Shown: one piece after another, positions 33,302 through 40,852 of the stretch
How positions within the stretch are numbered: position 1 is the stretch's first letter
Layout of the letters: each line of letters begins with the position of its first letter
Assembly (NCBI GenBank): GCA_019115745.1
Contig: DXDA01000063.1
Coordinates: forward strand, 1 to 57,415
Direction: 5' to 3'
Length of the DNA stretch: 57,415 nt
Source of the DNA: Candidatus Alistipes intestinigallinarum
GTDB lineage: Bacteria > Bacteroidota > Bacteroidia > Bacteroidales > Rikenellaceae
Program-made: the position numbers and the translations under genes
The notes under the pieces: model-generated
Seen by the model: the letters and a program-made list of their open reading frames with translations, nothing else
Database searches by the model: none
What the model was told of the DNA's origin: nothing

Positions 33302-34459
33302 ATGCTCTTTACACTTACCTTGATTCTTACCCTGGCGGCCTTTGCCGCCGACTGGATACACCTCCGCCGCCAACGCCGGCGGGGAACCCCGGCCCTGCGG
33401 TCTTTCTTCGTCTGGGTCCTGATAACCGACGCCCTGCCGCTGATCTCCGCCATCGTCGGATGGATCAGCCGCGACAACGGCCCCGGACTGATGAACCTCT
33501 ACATGTGGCTCTTCTGGGCCTGGATCGTCACCGTTCTCCCGCGGCTGCTCTACTACGTTTTCCACTTCTTCCGGCTGCCCCGTACGGGACTGCTGCTGGC
33601 TGCGCTCTTCACACTCTACCTGCTTTGGGGAACCACCTTCGGCCGCACGCGTATCCACGTGTCGCGGGTCGAAATCTGCTCCGACCGCATTCCCGCGGCT
33701 TTCGACGGATTCCGCGTCGTGCAGTTCTCCGACGCCCACGTCGGGACGCTCGTCCGCCCCGAGCGCGAACTGACCCGTCTGGCCGATACGATCAACGCCC
33801 TGCGGCCCGATGCCGTCTTCTTCACAGGCGACCTGGTGAACATCCGTTCCGCAGAGCTCGACGACCGCACGATGGCCCTCCTGCAGCGGATCGAGGCGCC
33901 GGTCTGGTCCGTCCTGGGTAATCACGACGTGGGGAGCTACATCCGCGATTCAATCCGGTATCCGGCAGCCGCCGAGGCCCGCAAGGTCGTCGAACGGCAG
34001 CGGGCAATGGGGTGGTGCGTACTGGAGGACACGACCGTCTACCTGCGGCGCGGTGCGGACAGCCTCGCACTGACGGGTATCTCGTTCGACCCGGTGTTGC
34101 GTGAACGCCGCCACGACCGCCACCTCCCGGCCGACAACCTCCCGACGATCTACGCCGGGGTGCCCGATTCGCTCTACAACATCACGCTGGCCCATATCCC
34201 GCAACTCTGGGAGCAGATCACGGCGCTGGGGTACGGTGACCTGACCCTCTCGGGACACGTCCATTCGATGCAGATGAAGATCCGCCCGTGGGGGCGCGGA
34301 TGGTCGCCCGCCGTATGGCTCTACGAACACTGGAGCGGCCGCTACGACAACGGCCGACACACCCTCTACATCAACGACGGCACGGGATATGTCGCCTATC
34401 CGATGCGCCTGGGCGCCTGGCCCGAAGTCACCCTTTTTACCTTGAAACGATGCGAATAA
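33302..34459 (+). CDS. Membrane-anchored metallophosphoesterase (YkuE-like)
   Basis: 385 aa. The first ~120 residues hold about four hydrophobic segments (MLFTLTLILTLAAFAADWIH; FFVWVLITDALPLISAIVGW; LYMWLFWAWIVTVLPRLLYY; LLLAALFTLYLLWG). The calcineurin-like phosphoesterase domain then shows all metal motifs: VVQFSDAHVGTL near 140-151, DAVFFTGDLVNIRS near 173-186, SVLGNHDVGSY near 206-216, and the C-terminal histidines in LAHIPQLWE and TLSGHVHSMQMK near 297-325. The phosphatase domain is probably cytoplasmic or periplasmic next to the membrane; YkuE-type enzymes act on lipid phosphates, but the substrate is unknown. It overlaps the ribD start by 10 bases. Confidence 0.9.
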   Translation: MLFTLTLILTLAAFAADWIHLRRQRRRGTPALRSFFVWVLITDALPLISAIVGWISRDNGPGLMNLYMWLFWAWIVTVLPRLLYYVFHFFRLPRTGLLLAALFTLYLLWGTTFGRTRIHVSRVEICSDRIPAAFDGFRVVQFSDAHVGTLVRPERELTRLADTINALRPDAVFFTGDLVNIRSAELDDRTMALLQRIEAPVWSVLGNHDVGSYIRDSIRYPAAAEARKVVERQRAMGWCVLEDTTVYLRRGADSLALTGISFDPVLRERRHDRHLPADNLPTIYAGVPDSLYNITLAHIPQLWEQITALGYGDLTLSGHVHSMQMKIRPWGRGWSPAVWLYEHWSGRYDNGRHTLYINDGTGYVAYPMRLGAWPEVTLFTLKRCE

Positions 34460-35529
34460 CCCTCTCCTTTGCCACGACGGCCGACGGATACCTCGACGAC
34501 AACACAGACCGGCGGCTGATGATCTCCACCCCCGAAGACTGGGAGGCGGTGCTCCGCCTGCGGGGCGAGTGCGATGCCATCCTGGTCGGGGCCGAGACGT
34601 TGCGGCGCGACAATCCGGGGCTGCTGCTGCGCGACCCCGCAGTCCGGGCGCGGCGTGTGGCCGCGGGGCTGAAGCCCGACCTGACGAAAGTGACGCTGAC
34701 CCGCTCCGGAAGGTTGGACCCGGCGCTGCGCTTCTTCACGGAGGGGAAGGCCGATCGACATGTATTTTCCGAAAAGAAAATACCTGCTGTTGAAAATCTT
34801 GCAACGGTTATCTCAAGCGAAGGTTCCATAACACCGGCCTTCGTCGTCGCCGAACTCGAACGGCGCGGAATCCGCCACCTGCTCGTCGAGGGCGGCGCCG
34901 AAATCCTGCGGATGTTCCTCGATGCGGGGCTGGTCGATACGGTTCGCCGGGCCGTCAATCCCCGGTTGCGGCTCGGACCCGAGAGGGGTGGGGCGCAGTT
35001 CCGCTTCGAGCCTCCGCAGGGTGCTCCCTGCACGCTGGAAAACCTCGGAGGCATGGAGGTGTTGACCTGCACGTTGCGGCCCGACACGGCGGAGGAGGAT
35101 CGTCGCTGGCTGGCGGAAGCCGTCCGCGAAGGTTTCCGCTGCACCCCCTGTGCATCGTGTTATTGCGTGGGAGCCGTCGTCGTGCTGCCCGACGGCCGCG
35201 CATTCCGCGGATACACCCACGAGACCTCCCCGACCCATCACGCCGAACAGGAGGCCATCGCCAAAGCCCTCGCGGCCGGTGCCGACCTCCACGGCGCCGC
35301 CATCTACTCCTCGATGGAACCCTGCTCGCAGCGCAGCAGCGAACCCGAAAGCTGCTCGCAACTCATCCTGCGCCACGGATTCGCCCGCGTGGTCTTTGCC
35401 GGCTATGAGCCCGCCTGTTTCGTCCATTGCCAGGGCGCCCGGATGCTGCGCGAAGCCGGGGTCGATGTACGGGTTTATCCCGAACTGGCCCGCGGCGTAC
35501 AGGAGGCCAATGCGCATCTGAGCCGGTAA
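34450..35529 (+). CDS. RibD-type reductase/deaminase with reversed domain order
   Basis: 359 aa. Residues about 1-215 are a RibD C-terminal-like (DHFR-fold) reductase: RITLSFATTADGYLDDN at the start, DAILVGAETLRRDNPGLLLR near 39-58 and HLLVEGGAEILRMFLDAGLV near 143-162. Residues about 225-345 are a cytidine-deaminase-fold domain with zinc motif HHAEQEAIAKAL (His-Ala-Glu) near 258-269 and SMEPCSQRSSEPESCSQLIL near 284-303. Normal bifunctional RibD has deaminase first and reductase second. Both halves retain their key residues, so it may perform both riboflavin steps, or act on another pyrimidine/pteridine-like substrate. It overlaps the metallophosphoesterase stop by 10 bases. Confidence 0.8.
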   Translation: MRITLSFATTADGYLDDNTDRRLMISTPEDWEAVLRLRGECDAILVGAETLRRDNPGLLLRDPAVRARRVAAGLKPDLTKVTLTRSGRLDPALRFFTEGKADRHVFSEKKIPAVENLATVISSEGSITPAFVVAELERRGIRHLLVEGGAEILRMFLDAGLVDTVRRAVNPRLRLGPERGGAQFRFEPPQGAPCTLENLGGMEVLTCTLRPDTAEEDRRWLAEAVREGFRCTPCASCYCVGAVVVLPDGRAFRGYTHETSPTHHAEQEAIAKALAAGADLHGAAIYSSMEPCSQRSSEPESCSQLILRHGFARVVFAGYEPACFVHCQGARMLREAGVDVRVYPELARGVQEANAHLSR

Positions 35530-35648
35530 ACAGGCGCAATTTGTGTCCATAAAGGCATAAAAATGTCCTGAATTACCGGTCGTCCGCCGTTTTTGCCCGA
35601 AGATTGCATATCTTTGCCGCATTCGGAAAGCAGGGCTTGCCCCCGACC

Positions 35649-35696
35649 CGAACCGGCTGTTTCCGGACCACACCTCGACACCCGGTTCGGAAACAG
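35649..35696. repeat. Two interlocked inverted repeats upstream of the TolC gene
   Basis: CGAACCGG (35649-35656) can pair with CCGGTTCG (35682-35689), and CTGTTTCCG (35657-35665) with CGGAAACAG (35688-35696). The order A-B-A'-B' makes the two hairpins mutually exclusive. The element lies between the two candidate promoters, so it could be a regulator site or, from the upstream promoter, an RNA switch. Confidence 0.5.
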
Positions 35697-35717
35697 ATGC
35701 GAAAACCTTCGTTTTCA

Positions 35718-35749
35718 TTTGTTTTCATGGCCGACTTTTTGTATATTTG
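35718..35749 (+). promoter_or_regulatory. Promoter of the TolC-HlyD-ABC2 operon
   Basis: TTTG at 35718-35721, a 20-base spacer and TATATTTG at 35742-35749: a perfect match to the Bacteroidetes consensus. Confidence 0.8.
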
Positions 35750-35870
35750 TTGAATACGGGAGGAGGCTGCTGCAAAAGCAGACGGAAAACAACGGTTTCG
35801 AAGTCGGCGCACCCCATCTTTCCCCCAATTGGCAGAACGAAGCAAACAAACCATTTTTCGGATCCCCACG

Positions 35871-37325
35871 ATGAAAAAAATTCTCTCGATCGTCGTCCTG
35901 GCTGCGGCCGTCTCCGCAGCCCCGGCTTCGGCCCAGCAGCAGGAACAGATGATCTCGCTCGAAGAGGCCATCACCGTGACCCTCACGGAAAATCCGGCCC
36001 TGAAGGCTGCAGCCTATGAGGAACGCGCCGCACAGCAGGAACGACGCGCCGCCATCGGACTGCGGATGCCGCAAATCAACCTCACGGGTGCGTATGCCTA
36101 CATGGCCAAGGACATCGGACTCGATTTCAACGACATGAAAGGCCCCGTCAAGGATCTCACGGGCAAGATTCTCGGCAGCGGAATCATCACCGACCCGGCA
36201 CTTCTGCAAGGTATTCAGGGGCTGCTCAATCCGATGATGAATGCCGACTGGTTCCTGACGCCTCAGGACCAGAGCCTCGGGTTCGTGGGCGGCGAGGTGA
36301 CCCTCCCGATCTGGATGGGCGGCAAGATCAACGCCGCAAACCGCGCCGCGAAGATCAACGAAAAAACCGCCGTCGAACAGGGCAACCAGACCCGCAACGC
36401 CCTGATCTCCGAACTCGTCGAGCGATACTTCGGGCTGGCGCTCGCCACACAGGTCGTGGCCGTGCGCCAGCAGGTCGTCGACGGCGTGAAACGCCACCTC
36501 GAAGATGCCCGGGCCCTGGCCAAGAACGGCATGATCGCCCAGAGCGAACTCCTCTACGTGGAGTTCAAGATGGCCGAGGCCGAACGCGAACTGGCCAACG
36601 CCCGCCTGCAGGCCGAAACCATCGCCAGCGCCCTGTCGAACACCCTCGGGAAAGAGAACAACTGGAAGCCCGTCACGGCGATGTTCATCCTCTCCGAAGT
36701 CGAGGAGCTGGCCTACTACCAGGATCTCGCGCAGGCCCGCAACCCGTTGCTGACGCAGGTCTCGCTCAAGCGGCAACTGGCCGAAGAGGGGATGCGCGCC
36801 CAGCGTTCGGCCTTTCTGCCTCAGGTCGTAGCCATGGGCGGCGGTTCGTTCTACAACTACCAGGTCGCCGGATTCGTGCCCCGCTGGGCCGTCGGCGTGG
36901 GGGTCAACATCAAGCTCTTCGACGGTCTGAACCGCGAATACAAGTATTCGGCCGCCAAGCAGACCGTCCGCCGCGTGAGCGAGCTGCAGAACAAGGCCGG
37001 GCAGGATGTTGCGGTCCTGGTCGAGAAGCTCTACAACCAGATGATGAACTACCGCAACCAGATGACCTCGATCGACGCCTCGCTGGCCTTCGCCGAGGAG
37101 TATCTCCGCATGAAAAACGCCGCCTTCCTCGAAGGCATGAGCTCCTCGTCGGACCTCATAGACGCCGAGCTGAACCTCGCCGGAGTCCGCACCGAGCGCC
37201 TGCAGGCCGCCTACAACTACGACCTGCTGCTGGCCCAGTTGCTCGAAGCCGCCGGAATCAGCGAGGAGTTCCCGGCCTATGCCCGCCGCACCGACGCTCG
37301 GCAGATCCTGTTCGATAAGAGATAA
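35871..37325 (+). CDS. TolC family outer membrane efflux protein
   Basis: 484 aa from the ATG at 35871. Signal peptide MKKILSIVVLAAAVSAAPASAQ, then ISLEEAITVTLTENPALKAA (typical TolC start, about residues 27-46). There are two helical hairpin repeats with long coiled coils (VRQQVVDGVKRHLEDARALA near 203 and its second-repeat counterpart LVEKLYNQMMNYRNQMTSID near 384). It forms a trimeric outer-membrane channel. It is the first gene of a four-gene efflux operon; 15 bases separate it from the adaptor gene. Confidence 0.92.
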   Translation: MKKILSIVVLAAAVSAAPASAQQQEQMISLEEAITVTLTENPALKAAAYEERAAQQERRAAIGLRMPQINLTGAYAYMAKDIGLDFNDMKGPVKDLTGKILGSGIITDPALLQGIQGLLNPMMNADWFLTPQDQSLGFVGGEVTLPIWMGGKINAANRAAKINEKTAVEQGNQTRNALISELVERYFGLALATQVVAVRQQVVDGVKRHLEDARALAKNGMIAQSELLYVEFKMAEAERELANARLQAETIASALSNTLGKENNWKPVTAMFILSEVEELAYYQDLAQARNPLLTQVSLKRQLAEEGMRAQRSAFLPQVVAMGGGSFYNYQVAGFVPRWAVGVGVNIKLFDGLNREYKYSAAKQTVRRVSELQNKAGQDVAVLVEKLYNQMMNYRNQMTSIDASLAFAEEYLRMKNAAFLEGMSSSSDLIDAELNLAGVRTERLQAAYNYDLLLAQLLEAAGISEEFPAYARRTDARQILFDKR

Positions 37326-37340
37326 AAACGCACATACGAT

Positions 37341-38330
37341 ATGAAACGAAACAATGTAATCGGAATCGTGGCCGCCGCTGCGGTCATCATCCTTTCGGTC
37401 GTCCTGATCAGTTGGTACCTCGACAAACGGACCCCGATGCTGATTCAGGGTACGGTCGAATGCACGACCTACAAGGCCTCGTCGAAGGTTCCCGGACGCA
37501 TCCTCGACATGAAGGTCGAGGAGGGACAGCGCGTCGAAAAGGGCGAGCTGCTCTACACGCTCTCGACCCCCGAACTGGATGCCAAACTCCAGCAGGCCGA
37601 AGCCGTGAAGAGCGCCGCATCGGCCTTGGACCAGGCCGCGGTGGCCGGCGCCCGCGTGCAGCAGATCGAAGCCGCGCTGAACATGTGGCAGAAGGCCCAG
37701 GCCGGGCTGGAACTCGCCCGCAAGACCTACGAACGCGTGCAGAACCTCTACAACGAAGGGGTCGTTCCGGCGCAGAAACTCGATGAAGCGACGGCCAACT
37801 ATCAAGCCATGGAGGCAACGGCCCAGGCCGCCAAGGCACAGTACGACATGGCTTCGGACGGCGCCCGCAAGGAGGAGAAGGAGGCTGCCGCAGCCCGTGT
37901 CCGCCAGGCCGAAGGGGCGGTGAGCGAGGTCGAATCCTACATCAGCGACGCCATGGTCTACTCGCCCGTCACGGGTGAGGTCTCGACGATCATCGCCGAG
38001 CAGGGCGAACTCGTCGGCAGCGGCTATCCCGTCGTCGCAATTCTCGACATGAGCGACATGTGGGTGACCTTCAACGTCAAGGAGACCCTGCTGCCCGGAA
38101 TCTCCATGGGGATGCACATGATCGGCTTCGTCCCTGCCCTCGACGCCGACGTGGAGTTCGAGGTGACCTACATCGCCCCGCAGGCCGACTTCGCAACCTG
38201 GGCCGCAACCCGCACCCAGGGAGGTTTCGACATCCGCACGTTCGCCATCAAGGCCAAACCGGTCTCGCAGGTCGAGAACATGCGGCCCGGCATGAGCGTT
38301 CTGGTCGACTGGGAACAAATCCAGCAGTAG
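37341..38330 (+). CDS. HlyD family membrane fusion (adaptor) protein
   Basis: 329 aa. N-terminal membrane anchor IGIVAAAAVIILSVVLISWY near residues 8-27. The lipoyl/barrel-sandwich half motif VPGRILDMKVEEGQRVEKGE is near 49-69, a coiled-coil hairpin lies near 75-195 (with YNEGVVPAQKLDEATANYQA near 137), and the second half SPVTGEVSTIIAEQGELVGSG-like near 213. It bridges inner-membrane permease and TolC in the periplasm. It lies between TolC and two ABC-2 permease genes. Confidence 0.92.
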   Translation: MKRNNVIGIVAAAAVIILSVVLISWYLDKRTPMLIQGTVECTTYKASSKVPGRILDMKVEEGQRVEKGELLYTLSTPELDAKLQQAEAVKSAASALDQAAVAGARVQQIEAALNMWQKAQAGLELARKTYERVQNLYNEGVVPAQKLDEATANYQAMEATAQAAKAQYDMASDGARKEEKEAAAARVRQAEGAVSEVESYISDAMVYSPVTGEVSTIIAEQGELVGSGYPVVAILDMSDMWVTFNVKETLLPGISMGMHMIGFVPALDADVEFEVTYIAPQADFATWAATRTQGGFDIRTFAIKAKPVSQVENMRPGMSVLVDWEQIQQ

Positions 38331-38333
38331 AAA

Positions 38334-39512
38334 ATGCCCGGATTCCTGCAACATACCTGTGCCGTCATGCAGCGCGAGGCCGCGCGTCTGGTCCGTCAGC
38401 CGATGTATCTCGTGCTGATGGTCATCCTGCCCGTGGTGTCGTTCTCGTTCTTCGCGCTCCTGTTCGGGCAGGGCGCCATCCGCAACATCCCGATTGCGGT
38501 GCTCGACCAGGACAACACCACGCTGTCGAGAAAGGTCGTGCAGATGATCGACGAAACCCCCACGGCGCTGGTCGCATACGGCATTCAGGACATGACCGAG
38601 GGCGAACGGCTCATGCGCGAAGGGAAGATCATGGCCATCGTCCTCGTCCCGCCCTTCTTCGAGAAGTCGATCCTGAGCAACACCCAGACCCATCTGGAAA
38701 ACTACGTCTCCGGAACCAACATCACCGTCAACGGTCTGCTCTCGAAGGATATTCAGACCGCCGTGACGACCTTCTCGGCCGGCATTCAGTTGCAACTGCT
38801 CATGAAGAAGGGGCTTACCGAACGGCAGGCCATGGCCCAGTTGATGCCCGTGCGCTTCGACAAGCACGTCCTCTTCAACCCGCACATCAACTACGGCTAC
38901 TACCTCGCACCGAGCTTCATGCCCATGATGCTGATGATCTTCGTCGTCATGGCCACCATCTTCGCCATCGGCACCGAACTCAAGAACGCAACGGCCAACG
39001 ACTGGATGCAGACTGCCGGCGGTTCGATCCAGGCCGCCCTGCTCGGGAAACTCCTGCCCGTCACCACCGTGATGTTCCTCATCTCGCTCGTGATGCTGGT
39101 CATCAACTTCAAGGTCGTCGGGACTCCCCTGAACGGAAGCCTTGCGATGATTCTCGTCGGAACGCTGCTCTTCATCCTGAGCTACCAGTCGATCTCGGTA
39201 CTGATCGTCTCGCTGCTGGCCAATCTGCGCCTCTCGCTCTCGATCGGCGGAGGATACTCCGTCCTGGCCTTCACCTTCTCGGGCCTCACGTTCCCGATCA
39301 TGGCCATGTGGAAGCCGATGCAGTGGGTGAGCTGCATCTTCCCGTTCACCTTCTACACCGACCTGTTCGTCGATCAGATGCTGCGCGGGACCCCCTGGGT
39401 CTACTCGCTGCCCGACCTCTGCTACATGTCGCTGTTCATTGTCTTACCGATGCTCTGTCTGCCGCGCCTGAAGCGCGTCGCAACGGAGGAAAAATTCTGG
39501 GGGAGGTTGTGA
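38334..39512 (+). CDS. ABC-2 type transporter permease (first of two)
   Basis: 392 aa. YhgE/YhhJ-type ABC-2 permease: one N-terminal membrane segment (PMYLVLMVILPVVSFSFFAL near residues 22-41), a large periplasmic domain (about 45-195), and five C-terminal membrane segments starting SFMPMMLMIFVVMATIFAIG near 200. It starts 3 bases after the HlyD stop. It presumably pairs with the next gene product and pumps a substrate, such as a drug or lipid, to the HlyD/TolC duct. There is no nucleotide-binding protein gene in the operon. Confidence 0.9.
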   Translation: MPGFLQHTCAVMQREAARLVRQPMYLVLMVILPVVSFSFFALLFGQGAIRNIPIAVLDQDNTTLSRKVVQMIDETPTALVAYGIQDMTEGERLMREGKIMAIVLVPPFFEKSILSNTQTHLENYVSGTNITVNGLLSKDIQTAVTTFSAGIQLQLLMKKGLTERQAMAQLMPVRFDKHVLFNPHINYGYYLAPSFMPMMLMIFVVMATIFAIGTELKNATANDWMQTAGGSIQAALLGKLLPVTTVMFLISLVMLVINFKVVGTPLNGSLAMILVGTLLFILSYQSISVLIVSLLANLRLSLSIGGGYSVLAFTFSGLTFPIMAMWKPMQWVSCIFPFTFYTDLFVDQMLRGTPWVYSLPDLCYMSLFIVLPMLCLPRLKRVATEEKFWGRL

Positions 39513-39513
39513 T

Positions 39514-40755
39514 ATGAGCCGATTTTCCAGACAAATAACCTCGTACTGGCAGCAGGCCGGCGTGGTCATCCGCAACGAATTCCGCACGATCTTCACCGAC
39601 AAGGGCGTCATGCTGGTGCTGATCTTCGCCCTGCTGATCTACGCCACGGCCTACTCCCTGGCCTACGGATCGCAGGTCCTACGCAACGTCCCGCTCGGTA
39701 TCGTGGACGAGTGCCGCACGCCCACGAGCCGCGCCCTGATCGACGCCTTCAACTCCGGGCCGAACGTCTACACGGCCTACACCCCGACCTCCATGGAGGA
39801 GGCCAAAGAGCTCTTTCATGCCCGCAAGATCTACGGCGTGGTCTACATTCCGGCGGATTACGAACGCTGCCTGCTCGGCGGAGAGCAGGCCAATGTGGCC
39901 GTCTACTGCGACGCCAGCTACTTCCTGATGTACCGCCAGGCGTTTCAGGAGCTCGTGACGGCCATCGGGAAGACCGGGGCCATGGTCCAGTTCCAGCGGC
40001 TGATCGCCAAGGGGGCCAACATTCCCCAGGCGCAGGCCACCACGCAACCCGTCATCTACGAGTCGCACAACCTCTTCAACCCCTATCTCGGATACGGGAC
40101 CTTCGTCATGCCCGCGATCATCATGGTCATCATCCAGCAGACGATGCTCATCGGCATCGGCATGGTCGGCGGCACCTGGCGCGAATTCGGGCTCTACCAC
40201 AAGCTCTGCCCGCCCTCCCGGCGCCGTATGTCGACCCTCCCGATCGTCATCGGACGCTCGCTGGTCTACGCGCTGATCTATGCCGTGACGTGCGCCTATG
40301 TTCTCGGGATCCATTACCGGCTCTTCCACTTCCCGATGAACGGGGATCCCTGGACCGTCGGGCTCTTCATGTCGGCCTACATGGCCGCCTGCATCGCCCT
40401 CGGAATCGCCGTCTCGACGCTCTTCCGCTACCGCGAGAACTCCCTGCTGCTCCTGCTCTGGACCTCGATCCCCGTATTGATGCTCAGCGGCGTGTCGTAT
40501 CCCCGCGAAGGGATTCCCGACTGGCTCTACAACCTCGGGCAGCTCCTGCCCAGCAGCCACGGCGTCAACGGATTCATCCGCATTCAGACCATGGGGGCAT
40601 CGACCGCCGAGGTCTTCGCCGAGATCAAGTGGCTCATCATCCTCACGGTCGTTTACGGCGGTCTGGCCTGCATCGGCATCCATCAGGTGATCCGTCGGGA
40701 GCTGAGGCAGATAAAAGCCGCGAAAGCATCCGAAAATCGCCCGCCTGTCAAATAA
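39514..40755 (+). CDS. ABC-2 type transporter permease (second of two)
   Basis: 413 aa. Same architecture as the preceding permease: MLVLIFALLIYATAYSLAYG near residues 30-49, a periplasmic domain, and C-terminal segments from YGTFVMPAIIMVIIQQTMLI near 191. A GGGAGG ribosome-binding sequence sits about 8 bases before the ATG and overlaps the end of the previous gene (1-base gap between stop and start). The two permeases probably form a heterodimer. The cytoplasmic ATPase must be encoded elsewhere. Confidence 0.9.
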   Translation: MSRFSRQITSYWQQAGVVIRNEFRTIFTDKGVMLVLIFALLIYATAYSLAYGSQVLRNVPLGIVDECRTPTSRALIDAFNSGPNVYTAYTPTSMEEAKELFHARKIYGVVYIPADYERCLLGGEQANVAVYCDASYFLMYRQAFQELVTAIGKTGAMVQFQRLIAKGANIPQAQATTQPVIYESHNLFNPYLGYGTFVMPAIIMVIIQQTMLIGIGMVGGTWREFGLYHKLCPPSRRRMSTLPIVIGRSLVYALIYAVTCAYVLGIHYRLFHFPMNGDPWTVGLFMSAYMAACIALGIAVSTLFRYRENSLLLLLWTSIPVLMLSGVSYPREGIPDWLYNLGQLLPSSHGVNGFIRIQTMGASTAEVFAEIKWLIILTVVYGGLACIGIHQVIRRELRQIKAAKASENRPPVK

Positions 40756-40808
40756 GAAGGAGGAGGGGGGGGGCGATGAAACAGGAGACCGCCCTCCATT
40801 CAAATACC

Positions 40809-40849
40809 ACACAAAAACAGCCGGGCTGCAAACCCGGCTGTTTTTGTGT
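40809..40849. terminator. Very strong bidirectional terminator between the efflux operon and the receptor gene
   Basis: Perfect 17-base stem: 40809-40825 (ACACAAAAACAGCCGGG) with 40833-40849, loop CTGCAAA. A-rich and T-rich outer arms allow termination on both strands. Confidence 0.92.
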
Positions 40850-40852
40850 CGA

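Larger units (their letters stand above)
35530..35870. other. 341-base spacer with two promoters upstream of the efflux operon
   Basis: No gene seen. It contains a -7 box TATCTTTG at 35609-35616, nested inverted repeats at 35649-35696, and the full promoter at 35718-35749. The leader from that promoter to the tolC ATG is about 115 bases. Confidence 0.6.

Noticed and set aside
35715..38885. A 1056-codon open frame on minus, antisense to the efflux operon
   Set aside because: It lies over well-supported TolC, HlyD and permease genes and has low-complexity His/Gly/Asp composition typical of antisense frames in GC-rich DNA.
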